A program made the position numbers and the translations under genes. From Okeania sp. KiyG1 (GTDB lineage: Bacteria > Cyanobacteriota > Cyanobacteriia > Cyanobacteriales > Microcoleaceae), in NCBI RefSeq assembly GCF_014132355.1, contig NZ_BLZO01000091.1:1-64000 (forward strand): DNA of 64,000 bases, written 5' to 3'. The notes below the pieces were generated by a model. That model did no database searches. It saw only the letters and a list, made by a program, of their open reading frames with translations, and was not told the origin of the DNA. Numbering within the stretch: position 1 is the stretch's first letter; every line of letters starts with the position of its first letter. Below, piece by piece: positions 18,945 to 28,690 of this stretch.

Positions 18945-19434
18945 CATCTAAGGGTTTCAGCCGTCAAGAGAAAAAAGTTTGAGGAAGCAAATTTTACGAT
19001 TTTACTGAGCTTGAGGATTTTGATACCTGACACTTCCCGTGGCTGGAAAATTTTATCCGACAGTAGTTTTAGTTTTTGATAATCAATTTATCTCAGACAT
19101 ATCATCAAAAAATTGCATTGCCACTTCCGGGTTATAAAAATTTGCCAAAATAAACTGCCTCGCCACCTCTACCACTTCAGTTGAGGGAGCTTCCCACTCT
19201 GCCCAAGGAAGTCGCATTTGACCAGGAGAAATTTTATTTTTTCCCTTCCTTTCCACCACCTTCGGCAAAAATCTACTACCCCACCAACTACCCTTTTCCA
19301 ATTTTGGTCGGGGTTTGTAGTTTTTGCAAAACCCCCTATAGTTTTTAGCACAGTCGTCAAGAGTTTTTCCCAGAGACAAAAAAGCAGAATACCATTTCAG
19401 TTATCAGTTATCAGTTATCAGTTTTTCTCCCAAA
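18945..19434. other. Intergenic with a doubtful ORF
   Basis: A 98-codon minus-strand frame at 19083-19379 ends in STEVVEVARQFILANFYNPEV, which reads protein-like, but its N-terminal half is Lys/Trp-rich with no match I know, and a competing frame overlaps. It may be a gene remnant. A TTATCAG array lies at about 19393-19422. Confidence 0.3.
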
Positions 19435-20990
19435 GTTGAATCAAATATATCGAGCGTTCGATATGAATATCCCACAATTCAAATTAGTCACAGCAAAAAT
19501 TTAACTTCTAACTTCTGACTTCTGAGTTTTGACTTCTGACTTCAAGGCGAGCGATCGCTAAATTTAAACCTTCCTCAAAAATAGGTCAACCAATATTTTC
19601 TTACCCTACTTGTGTTGAATCAAATATATTGAGCGTTCGATATAAATATCCCACCATCTAAATATTAGTCACAGCAAAAATTTAACTTCTAACTTCTGAC
19701 TTTTGAGTTGTGACTTCTGACTTCAAGGCGAGCGATCGCTAAATTTAAACCTTCCTCAAAAATAGGTCAACCAATATTTCCTTACCTCACCTCTGTTGAA
19801 TCAAATATATCGAACGCTCGATATAAACTACCCACCATCCAAATTAGTCACAGCAAAAATTTAACTTCTAACTTCTGACTTTTGAGTTGTGACTTCTGAC
19901 TTCAAGGCGAGCGATCGCTAAATTTAAACCTTCCTCAAAAATAGGTCAACCAATATTTCCTTACCTCACCTCTGTTGAATCAAATATATCGAGGGTTCGA
20001 TATAAATATCCCACAATTAAAATTAGTCACAGCAAAAATTTAACTTCTAACTTTTGACTTTTGAGTTGTGACTTCTGACTTCAAGGCGAGCGATCGCTAA
20101 ATTTAAACCTTCCTCAAAAATAGGTCAACCAATATTTTCTTACCTCACCTCTGTTGAATCAAATATATTGAGCGTTCGATATAAATATCCCACCATCTAA
20201 ATATTAGTCACAGCAAAAATTTAACTTCTAACTTCTGACTTTTGACTTGTGACTTCTGACTTCAAGGCGAGCGATCGCTAAATTTAAACCTTCCTCAAAA
20301 ATAGGTCAACCAATATTTCCTTACCTCACCTCTGTTGAATCAAATATATCGAGGGTTCGATATAAATATCCCACAATTAAAATTAGTCACAGCAAAAATT
20401 TAACTTCTAACTTTTGACTTTTGAGTTGTGACTTCTGACTTCAAGGCGAGCGATCGCTAAATTTAAACCTTCCTCAAAAATAGGTCAACCAATATTTCCT
20501 TACCTCACCTCTGTTGAATCAAATATATTGAGGGTTCGATATAAATATCCCACAATTCAAATTAGTCACAGCAAAAATTTAACTTCTAACTTCTGACTTC
20601 TGACTTTTGACTTCTGACTTCAAGGCAGGCGATCGCTAAATTTAAACCTTCCTCAAAAATAGGTCAACCAATATTTCCTTACCTCACCTCTGTTGAATAA
20701 AATATATCGAACGCTCGATATAAACTACCCACCATCCAAATTAGTCACAGCAAAAATTTAACTTCTAACTTTTGACTTTTGAGTTGTGACTTCTGACTTC
20801 AAGGCGAGCGATCGCTAAATTTAAACCTTCCTCAAAAATAGGTCAACCAATATTTCCTTACCTCACTTGTGTTGAATCAAATATATCGAGGGTTCGATAT
20901 AAATATCCCACAATTAAAATTAGTCACAGCAAAAATTTAACTTCTAACTTCTGACTTTTGACTTCTCACTTCTGACTTCAATATCGCTCT
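19435..20990. repeat. ~179-bp tandem satellite, nine units
   Basis: Units begin (gttgaat) at 19435, 19614, 19795, 19974, 20153, 20334, 20513, 20692 and 20871; spacing is 179 or 181 bp. Each has a palindrome ATATCGAGCGTTCGATAT or a variant, then ttagtcacagcaaaaattta, a six-fold array of the heptamer CTTCTGA, a HIP1 site (GCGATCGC), and aaataggtcaaccaatattt. Variant classes recur (units 2 and 5; 3 and 8; 4, 6 and 9), a higher-order pattern. No ORF spans it. Confidence 0.9.
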
Positions 20991-20999
20991 CTATACAAA

Positions 21000-21206
21000 T
21001 TAGATTTTCTGTAAATTCTGTAGCTGTGGCAGGGGTTTCCCCATTTGCTCATAAGCATAGACTAAATCTGCCAAAACTTCCTTCGCATTTTCCAGTGCTT
21101 CCTCATAAGATTCACCGTGAGTTTGAGCATACTTTCCCCATTCAGGCAAACTAGCAATATAGGTTTTATTCTCTTCAGACCATTGAATTAAAATACTATA
21201 TTTCAT
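21000..21206 (-). CDS. HicB-type antitoxin
   Basis: 68 residues with the HicB fold signature: MKYSILIQWSEENKTYIASLPEWG, then THGESYEEALENAKEVLADLV. HicB antitoxins bind and mask the HicA mRNA interferase. No separate C-terminal DNA-binding domain, so it is the short form. Directly upstream on the same strand is a truncated hicA (21272-21345), separated by a TTAGAAT heptamer array, so the antitoxin survives without a working toxin here. Confidence 0.82.
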   Translation of the reverse strand: MKYSILIQWSEENKTYIASLPEWGKYAQTHGESYEEALENAKEVLADLVYAYEQMGKPLPQLQNLQKI

Positions 21207-21271
21207 TAGACATCTCCAGAGATGAATTTAGAATTTAGAATTTAGAATTCAGAATTTAGGAGAAATTTTCT

Positions 21272-21345
21272 TCATAAGAGTGAAAATCCTGCTTTTTGCA
21301 AGATTTGTTTTAATTCTCTAACCTTTTTGGGTATTTTTCCAGATA
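21272..21345 (-). pseudogene. hicA: hicA toxin stub
   Basis: The minus strand encodes GKIPKKVRELKQILQKAGF then SLL and a stop. This matches the first helix of HicA (PKKIRELKQ.L.KAGF) and lacks the remaining roughly 40 residues with the catalytic His region. The stub ends close to a TTAGAAT array at 21222-21262. Too short for routine ORF calling. Confidence 0.6.
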
Positions 21346-21379
21346 AAAATATTTCTAGAGTTCAATGTTAATATAATAG

Positions 21380-21478
21380 GACTTACGCAGATACGCTATA
21401 TATAGTACTTGTAACTATTTTCCAATAGTTACTGGACTCTATACATAGTGTCTTTGCGTAAGTCCTGTATAAATAACA
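21380..21478. repeat. MITE with TIR GGACTTACGCA
   Basis: ataggacttacgcagatac and, inverted, gtctttgcgtaagtcctgta bound about 95 bp with an inner pair ctatatatag/ctatacatag. A second, longer member is at 34927-35062. Confidence 0.6.
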
Positions 21479-21521
21479 TTAAATTATCAATCAAAATATC
21501 AAGAATATTAGGAGGTAAAAA

Positions 21522-21779
21522 TTGAATTGGGAAATAGACGAAGCACAACAAAATTTATCAGACCTGAAATAACCAACCCAAAAACCACAAATGATTTATG
21601 AACAAGAAAAACTTGTAGCAGCTATTATCAATGCGCAAACATTTCAGGAGTTTTTAGCATGGCAAAAACAACATCAAAAACCTTCCTTAGCAGATACCTT
21701 CGGGGAATTACGCAGTTTGTGTACTCAAGCAGATTATGTACTAGAAATTCCCACTCGCCAAAATAGACCAAACCCTTAA
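21522..21779 (+). pseudogene. Phd/YefM antitoxin with early stop
   Basis: With the TTG start at 21522, six bases past GGAGG, the frame reads LNWEIDEAQQNLSDLK, stops at TAA 21570-21572, then continues in the same frame as PTQKPQMIYEQEKLVAAIIN through FQEFLAWQKQHQKPSLADTF to the stop at 21779. The joined 85 residues match Phd/YefM antitoxins. The ATG at 21591 could still give a 62-residue fragment without the DNA-binding N-terminus. Imperfect direct repeats (attatcaatcaaaatatcaa) lie at about 21483 and 21780, exactly bracketing the gene. No partner toxin follows. Confidence 0.7.
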
Positions 21780-21807
21780 ATTATCAATCAAAATATCAAC
21801 AATATAT

Positions 21808-22083
21808 ATGTCAATTACAATTAACCTAACTCCAGAATTAGAAGCACGACTCCGGGAAAAAGCAACTCAACAGGGACAAGATATTTCCCTAGTTGTCAGT
21901 GAATTACTTGCCAGAGTTTTAGACTGGGAAACTGCCGATACCGAAGAAGCTATTAAAGGTATTCAGCAAGGATTAGATGATTTTGAAAATGGTAGATTTC
22001 GTTCTTTTGATGAATTTGCTGAAGTACAACGTCAGATTCAGTTATCAGTTATCAGTTATCAGTTATCAGTTATCAGCTTTTGA
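21808..22083 (+). CDS. Ribbon-helix-helix antitoxin-like protein
   Basis: 91 residues. The N-terminal SITINLTPELEARLREKATQ is a ribbon-helix-helix start, and the acidic C-terminal half (GIQQGLDDFENGRFRSFDEF) resembles ParD-like antitoxins. The last ~14 residues, QLSVISYQLSVISF, are translated from a TTATCAG heptamer array, so the original C-terminus has been replaced. A toxin would be expected immediately downstream; instead the convergent UPF0175 gene begins in the same array. Confidence 0.65.
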   Translation: MSITINLTPELEARLREKATQQGQDISLVVSELLARVLDWETADTEEAIKGIQQGLDDFENGRFRSFDEFAEVQRQIQLSVISYQLSVISF

Positions 22084-22085
22084 TA
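22034..22085. repeat. TTATCAG heptamer array at a convergent gene junction
   Basis: About five copies of TTATCAG. Both the RHH gene (+) and the UPF0175 gene (-) end inside or at the border of this array. Further TTATCAG arrays: 19393, 22314, 22686, 23238, 24530 and 28897. Confidence 0.75.
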
Positions 22086-22302
22086 GTTGAGTAATTACCT
22101 CTTCTCGTAATTCTTCAGGAGAATAATTAAAAATAGGGATTTTATATTGTCCTAAAACTTCTATAAAAGCTGACTTAGAATATCCTGCTAATCTTGCTGC
22201 TTTTCCTAAAGAAATTTTATTAATTTCATACAATTTTATTGCTAAGAATAACTTAGCCTCATTTTCCGAAATTCCCATAGGAAGTTCACAAACTAAATTC
22301 AT
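22066..22302 (-). CDS. UPF0175-family antitoxin-like protein
   Basis: 78 residues: ELPMGISENEAKLFLAIKLYE, KISLGKAARLAGYSKSAFIE and IPIFNYSPEEL are the UPF0175 signature, a small HTH-like family usually preceding a PIN-type DUF3368 toxin. The terminal KADN comes from the adjoining TTATCAG array. The place where a downstream toxin would sit is taken up by that array and the RHH gene, so the toxin is missing. Confidence 0.8.
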   Translation of the reverse strand: MNLVCELPMGISENEAKLFLAIKLYEINKISLGKAARLAGYSKSAFIEVLGQYKIPIFNYSPEELREEVITQLSKADN

Positions 22303-22336
22303 AATTGCTCCTTTTCAGTTATCAGTTATCATCATC

Positions 22337-22531
22337 TTAGGGATTATCCCAAATTGTCTCAAAAGCTGTTTCAGATAGTTTAGTAGTAGAGTAAACCAAA
22401 CTTTGCTGTTGCTCTAGCTGAGACAAAAAATCCACAAAATCTATTATTTCGGCAACTTTATCTTGAGGCAAACTCCGAATTTTGGCAATAAGTATTTTTT
22501 CCGACTCAGTGTAAATGTTTGTGTGTACCAT
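22337..22531 (-). CDS. DUF2281/VapB-like antitoxin
   Basis: 64 residues: IRSLPQDKVAEIIDFVDFLSQL is the helix typical of DUF2281 and VapB-like small proteins that pair with PIN or RelE toxins. The N-terminus MVHTNIYTESEKILI is short, with no AbrB fold visible. A TTATCAG array (22314-22335) abuts the 3' end, exactly where a partner toxin would be expected. Family call is moderate. Confidence 0.6.
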   Translation of the reverse strand: MVHTNIYTESEKILIAKIRSLPQDKVAEIIDFVDFLSQLEQQQSLVYSTTKLSETAFETIWDNP

Positions 22532-22718
22532 TAATTCATATCTCTTCTTGTTAACAGCGTAATATTACAAGAGGCAATTAATTTTTATAGCAAATATTCA
22601 AGGGAGAATTTATTATATTCAAAAAATCAGGTCTCATGCCTACTCTTTTAACGGGACGAAAATAATAAACTCCAGATTTGAAACACTGATAACTGATAAC
22701 TGATAACTGATAACTGAA

Positions 22719-22970
22719 ATGACTATATCACCCGAACGACTTAAAGAATTGCAAAATATAAAAGACTCTGAGATTGACACTTCAGACATTCCTGAACTTG
22801 ACGAACAATTTTGGCAAAAAGCTAGAAGAGTTGAACCAATACCTCAAGAAACGGTTTTGATTAAATTAGATCCAGATATTACCAACTGGTTTAAACATCA
22901 AGGTCCAAACTATAAAACTATTATCAATCAAGTTTTGCGTGATTATATTAATCAACAAAAACCAGAATGA
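22719..22970 (+). CDS. brnA: BrnA-type antitoxin
   Basis: 83 residues: DSEIDTSDIPELDEQFWQKA then LIKLDPDITNWFKHQGPNYK and INQVLRDYI, the BrnA ribbon-helix-helix pattern. BrnA represses and neutralises BrnT, normally encoded just upstream. Here the start codon is preceded only by a TTATCAG/CTGATAA array (22686-22715), and I find no brnT piece in 22532-22685. Confidence 0.8.
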   Translation: MTISPERLKELQNIKDSEIDTSDIPELDEQFWQKARRVEPIPQETVLIKLDPDITNWFKHQGPNYKTIINQVLRDYINQQKPE

Positions 22971-23276
22971 ACTTTAACGAAGTCATATTAAGCAATAAAC
23001 CAAACCAAGGATTAAAATCCTTGGCTAATAGCTTAAGTCATCTTTTAGATGACTAAATTATCTATATCGTCTTTTTTTGTCAGCAGGGGAAGTTATGAAG
23101 CGATAATTGAGCTACTGGACATAGAGTATATATGAGCGCACCTTTCCCACTATACAGATAGTACCACAAATAAATTTTAAATCAACCCTTTGCTGAATTT
23201 TTTTTTCTGGCAAATATTCATTGGAGCGATCGCCTTTTTCAGTTATCAGTAGGAATATTGGTTATTAACAAATATA
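22971..23276. repeat. Intergenic with left direct repeat of the HNH cassette
   Basis: 23118-23205 (tatatatgagcgcacctttc and following) matches 24178-24262 at roughly 80%. A short stem (ccaaggattaaaatccttgg) is at about 23005-23025. Confidence 0.6.
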
Positions 23277-23723
23277 TTAGGCTTGTATTGGATCGCCTGG
23301 AGGTGGATATCTACCAACTTCCACATCTGCTGCACGAATGTTAATAATTCGAGTTCTATTAAGATTTAGGGTTGTTATTGTAGCGCGACCTATTGCTGTT
23401 AAAGCAATTATTAAAGTTTTATCTGTAGACCAAATAAAATGTTCTTGCCAGAGATTATTTCGAGGATTAAACAAAGGTACTTCTTTGCCAGACTGTTCAT
23501 CAATAGCACTAATTTTATTAGACTTTTTTCGATTACAGTGAAAACAAGCTAAGGCTAAATTATCAATTGAGTTGCTACCTGCTTTATTGATAGGAATTAT
23601 ATGATCTACAGTAAATTTTACATAGTGCCATTTTTCTGATGCGTGGCAATATTCGCACAGATAATTTGCTCTTTGATGTACTTGTTCTATAGTTATTTCG
23701 GAAAGATAACGATTAGCAGACAC
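23277..23723 (-). CDS. HNH endonuclease
   Basis: 148 residues. Zinc and catalytic pieces are in order: ANYLCEYCHASEKW, FTVDHIIPINKAGSN (Asp-His of the HNH core) and NLALACFHCNRKKSN. The long C-terminal tail after residue 85 is typical of small cyanobacterial HNH proteins. It follows a small gene on the same strand with a 23-bp gap, a pairing I recall from other cyanobacteria. Could be a homing-type or defence nuclease; target unknown. Confidence 0.88.
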   Translation of the reverse strand: MSANRYLSEITIEQVHQRANYLCEYCHASEKWHYVKFTVDHIIPINKAGSNSIDNLALACFHCNRKKSNKISAIDEQSGKEVPLFNPRNNLWQEHFIWSTDKTLIIALTAIGRATITTLNLNRTRIINIRAADVEVGRYPPPGDPIQA

Positions 23724-23746
23724 ATCTATAACAAAAATTCTTGGAA

Positions 23747-24028
23747 TTAATTTTCTTTGAGGGTAATATTCCTTACAGTTCGATTAATAAAACTGAGGTA
23801 ATCATCCAATTCTTCATAATCATCTAATTCTTTTTCTTCTGCCAAAGCCAACTCAGAATCTTTAAGTTTAGCCAGTAGATTTTCTATTCTATCCTGAACA
23901 ATTTTGGAGGCACGAAATATAGGAATTCCTTCTACTAATTCCATGCTTATTCCACCTTCGAGAGGTAAATTTTTCGGTAATTGATTTAGTTTCAAGGTTG
24001 AATTATCCAAATAATATGGGTCGCGCAA
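23747..24028 (-). CDS. Small acidic protein paired with HNH gene
   Basis: 93 residues by the TTG start at 24028. Core: LPLEGGISMELVEGIPIFRA, then QDRIENLLAKLKDSELALAE and an acidic DDYEELDDYLSFINRT segment. No known fold recognised. Spacing to the HNH gene suggests an operon and possibly a regulator or inhibitor of it (inference). Upstream is repeat DNA, so the natural start may have been altered. Confidence 0.62.
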   Translation of the reverse strand: MRDPYYLDNSTLKLNQLPKNLPLEGGISMELVEGIPIFRASKIVQDRIENLLAKLKDSELALAEEKELDDYEELDDYLSFINRTVRNITLKEN

Positions 24029-24567
24029 CCCCGCCTTTTAAGGCGCAATATTTTTGGAGAGAAGCTCAAATCCCCTATTTCCCCTCCACAGTCGGGGGAG
24101 GGGCGAGGGGTGGGTTAACTTCTGACTTCGTTAACGAGCATGATATTTGTAGCGCTTCCTTAACTGAGGCCATATAATATAGAGTATATATGAGCGCACC
24201 TTTTCCACTATATAAATAATAGCACAAATTTATTTAAAATCAACCCCTTACTCAAAATTTTTTCGTCTATTTCAAAGGTACAGCGAATAGCAAATTTTGG
24301 CATATCAGTCAGGTATATTCAGGTATAATATTCGCGGGCAAGATGCCCGCACTGAAGATTATGAAATAAGGTGTAAAGCCTTCTAATATTATGTCCGGTT
24401 GAACAGTTATAAATAAACGACGAAGGAGTCAGGAGTCAGGAGACAGGAGTCAGGAGGGTAGAAAGAAGAAGAAAGAGAAAGTTTTTTTATCACTAATTAT
24501 CAGGACATGATATAATTTTAGTCGGAGGTACTGATAACTGATAACTGATAACTGATAACTGAATTTC
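24029..24567. repeat. Intergenic: cassette right repeat and heptamers
   Basis: Right direct repeat of the HNH cassette at 24178-24262; palindromic cccctccacagtcgggggag near 24075; the module cgcgggcaagatgcccgc at about 24330 (also at 53760); AGGAGTC array at 24425-24455; cttatgtccgg-type motif; TTATCAG-type array at 24530-24562. No gene. Confidence 0.55.
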
Positions 24568-25194
24568 CTAACCTCCAGTCAAAGAATTTTTAATCAATTC
24601 AATTCCACCTTTTACACCCTCATAACCAAAACGCAGAATTAGACCACTTAAAGTCGCCCCCATTGCACAAAGAACTAACCCACCCAAACTAATAACACCA
24701 TCATCATCCAACAAACCAAAACCAGTAACAAAAATCCCGATCGCTGGTAAAGTATTAGTACCAGGAATTGGAATCATCATAGAAATAGCCATCAGAGCGA
24801 TCGCGCAACCAATAATAACTCTACCTATAAAACTTGTGCAAATATAACTCAATCTAGGACGAGATATCAACTCAATTTTCTGTAACCACGGAATACCTTT
24901 TTTCAAAATTCCTTGCACTTGATCAAGAGAAATTGAATGATTTAACCAACTTTTAGGCAACCACGGAGTTTTAGAACCAATTATTAATTGAAGTGCTAAT
25001 AAAAGTAATAAAATTCCAAATGGAATAGAGTAACCAGGAGCAGGTACAGGCAAAGCAGAAGGTAGAGACAAAATAACTAATAAAAAGCCAAAAATCCTCT
25101 CTCCTGCTAAATCAATAATGTCTCCCAAAGTCACTTGAGAAGCACATTTTTCATCAAAAAAATATCGTTGTAACTCTACAGATAATTTAGCCAC
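24568..25194 (-). CDS. ExoD-family membrane protein
   Basis: 208 residues. GDIIDLAGERIFGFLLVILSL and LPSALPVPAPG are ExoD signatures, followed by four to five membrane helices and a repeat of the turn (MIPIPGTNTLPAIGI). Family members influence exopolysaccharide production, but the biochemical role is unknown. Complete length, isolated gene; the start codon at 25194 gives the conserved SVELQRYF N-terminus. Confidence 0.88.
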   Translation of the reverse strand: MAKLSVELQRYFFDEKCASQVTLGDIIDLAGERIFGFLLVILSLPSALPVPAPGYSIPFGILLLLLALQLIIGSKTPWLPKSWLNHSISLDQVQGILKKGIPWLQKIELISRPRLSYICTSFIGRVIIGCAIALMAISMMIPIPGTNTLPAIGIFVTGFGLLDDDGVISLGGLVLCAMGATLSGLILRFGYEGVKGGIELIKNSLTGG

Positions 25195-25478
25195 AGATGT
25201 ATATTATTTAAAGTTAAAATTTGAATAAGTTAGAAAGTACAAAATCACTTTAGATAAATATTTGATTAGAATATTCGACAGTAAATATCAAAAATTGACT
25301 TATGAAATTCTCATAGAGAAAATAGCACCCGAAAGAAAAATATTTAATAATACCCCAGATAAAATCAGGGCTGTTTTACCAAGATTTTACTGGGGTTATT
25401 TCAAGCAAAATAAAGCTAAGAATTATCAAAGGAATAGGAATTTAGATTAAACTAGATTCTTATTCCTTAAAAAATTAA
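25195..25478. other. Intergenic
   Basis: A TTG-start 62-codon frame at 25262-25450 is Lys/Asn/Ile-rich and unsupported. Nothing else seen. Confidence 0.4.
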
Positions 25479-26756
<1,278 letters not shown>

Positions 26757-27084
26757 TCAACTTTTCCTTGAAATTTTATTCTTTGTCAGTATAGCTAATT
26801 TTACAAAAGTCGATCAAGAGTGTTAATACGACAAAATTTATTTTGACATTCATGCCAATATATGTTATTGTAGTTTCTTCCAGTAATCAGGACTGACGCA
26901 TCGAAACAAGAGACCGAGTTTATTACCCTGATTATTATTTTTTGTGATTGTGTGAAATTTCGTCGATCAACCCTGTTTCTGCATATTGATAGTTAAAGTG
27001 ATAGCAGTCGCCAGTGCAGTTATGAAATTATCAGGTCTCTCAAATTTAGTCACAGTAATTTTTAACTCAAGATTCCATCTACAC
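26757..27084. other. ahcY leader / intergenic
   Basis: AT-rich, 328 bp. No repeat family, convincing riboswitch or gene recognised. Confidence 0.4.
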
Positions 27085-27627
27085 CTATTGAACAATTGGT
27101 TCTTCAGTTTTTGGTATTGATGATGTTATCCCTTCAAGTGCTTGCATAATTATATGGGGTTGAGTATCTGAATTTAAAATTAACAATAGACCAAGATATT
27201 TATTCTTTCTATATGCATCTCCTTCATACTTAGAAATATAAATCGCTCTTTCACTAGATACAGAAGATACAGGTTTCCAAGCTAAATAACCAATATTCTT
27301 TGTTTTGTGAAAATCATTTAACCGATTGGCAACATTTTTGCAACGTTCTAAAGGTTCAACTAGATCTGGACTGGGAGTTTTAAATATAATAATAGGAATA
27401 TTTCCCAAGTCTGACCTTGCTACTACAGTTGGATACACTGTATTTTTTGCATTAGTTGCGTCATCAATTTGATGTTTATTTTCACAGAAGTACAGTATAC
27501 CTTGCTCTAAAATTTCTTGTTCTAAAATTTCTTGATTACGACCAACTTCTGTAGTTTTGCCAGTATGACTCCCTGATATCAAAACTGTTGTCACTAGCAA
27601 CAGAGAACAAAAAAATCGACATCCCAT
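27085..27627 (-). CDS. COP23-domain exported protein 1
   Basis: 180 residues with a short N-terminal signal-like stretch (CSLLLVTTVLISGS). The COP23 domain covers about 45-175: LYFCENK, YPTVVARSDLGNIPIIIFK, PLERCKNVANRLNDF, ISKYEGDAYR. COP23 was described as a circadian-oscillating, membrane-associated cyanobacterial protein of unknown function. Two cysteines (YFCE and ERCK) are conserved in the paralogue at 28124. About 500 bp of repeats separate the two genes. Confidence 0.82.
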   Translation of the reverse strand: MGCRFFCSLLLVTTVLISGSHTGKTTEVGRNQEILEQEILEQGILYFCENKHQIDDATNAKNTVYPTVVARSDLGNIPIIIFKTPSPDLVEPLERCKNVANRLNDFHKTKNIGYLAWKPVSSVSSERAIYISKYEGDAYRKNKYLGLLLILNSDTQPHIIMQALEGITSSIPKTEEPIVQ

Positions 27628-28123
27628 TCAGTTAAAAACCCTCTAACTCTGTCTAAAATTATTTAATCTACTTCTTCAGACAATTTTCGCTATGAACAGG
27701 AAAGTCTTGATCATTACACATAAACCGGGTTGATCAAGAAAATTTCGTGATTTACAGCGCTCATTGCTATAAGTAAACTACAAAATTCTTTTGGTGCGCG
27801 GGAGTAGGGACTCACCCTTAACTCTTCCCAGGAGGTAGGGCTGTTTCATTCTCGATAGACACGGGAACGCGGAGAAACGGAGACACGGGAATGGAGGCTT
27901 TTAATTTATGATTAAAAGTTGACTTTTCACCATTTTAGATAGAATCCGGTTATATAGTATATGTTGATAATTCTATAATTACTTCAATATTTAATCTCCC
28001 CCACTCCCTTACTCCCCCACTCCCCTACTCCCCTACTCCCCTACTCCCCCACTCCCCACTCCCTTACTCCCCACTCCCTACTCCCAACTATACAATAACT
28101 ATTCAACCGAATTCTATAGAAGT
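27628..28123. repeat. Intergenic: interspersed element and octamer array
   Basis: 27839-27946 (ctgtttcattctcgatagac through aaaagttgacttttcaccat) is the inverse of about 56741-56846. 28008-28085 is a CCCCTACT-type octamer array. No gene. Confidence 0.6.
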
Positions 28124-28690
28124 CTAATGTATCAATGGCTCACCATCGCTAGATATTGAAGAAATTCCTCGAATCTCATCAAGAATCTTCTCTCCATCAT
28201 CGTCTGGTTTGAGTGTAATCAACAACCGCACAAAATCAGGATTCTCTTTTGCAAGATCGGTATGATCGGCATCATACTTTGAAATACAAATTGCCTGGAA
28301 GTTTGTTCCTTCCATTTCCTCCAGGTCTAAATAACTAATAATTCTTAGTCGATGAAACTCTTGCGCTCTTTTGGCAATAGTTCGACAACGCTCCAGAGGT
28401 GTCCACTTTTTGCCAAATGTTTCTGCTTGGAATTCAATCAAACGAGCATTTCCTAAATCAGAACGAAACACTAATGTTGGGTGATTATAGGATATGCGAT
28501 CGCAATAATAAACTTTTTCCTGGTCAAGAATACCTTTTTTTGAAGCTGTTTCCGTACCTGATGTCCGCCCCATTGCACTTGAAATACTAACACCAATTGT
28601 TGTAGTCAACACTGTCAATAGTGAAAATAAAGAGAAAGCTAATTTATTTTTCATTTGTTTCTTCTGATTAACTGATATAAGACGTTTCAA
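28124..28690 (-). CDS. COP23-domain exported protein 2
   Basis: 188 residues, paralogue of the previous gene. The N-terminus carries a signal peptide (LAFSLFSLLTVLTTTIGVSISSAMG). The domain shows VYYCDR, HPTLVFRSDLGNARLIEF, PLERCRTIAKRAQEF and ICISKYDAD. The same cysteine pair is kept. Same strand as its relative, separate transcription likely. Confidence 0.8.
   Translation of the reverse strand: MKRLISVNQKKQMKNKLAFSLFSLLTVLTTTIGVSISSAMGRTSGTETASKKGILDQEKVYYCDRISYNHPTLVFRSDLGNARLIEFQAETFGKKWTPLERCRTIAKRAQEFHRLRIISYLDLEEMEGTNFQAICISKYDADHTDLAKENPDFVRLLITLKPDDDGEKILDEIRGISSISSDGEPLIH

Noticed and set aside
19435-20990. CRISPR array
   Set aside because: Units are ~179 bp and conserved throughout, with no short repeat alternating with unique 30-40-bp spacers and no cas genes.
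25262-25450. 62-codon plus-strand ORF
   Set aside because: TTG start, no RBS, composition like AT-rich non-coding DNA.
26757-27084. SAH riboswitch upstream of ahcY
   Set aside because: I could not assemble the conserved core or pseudoknot from the sequence.
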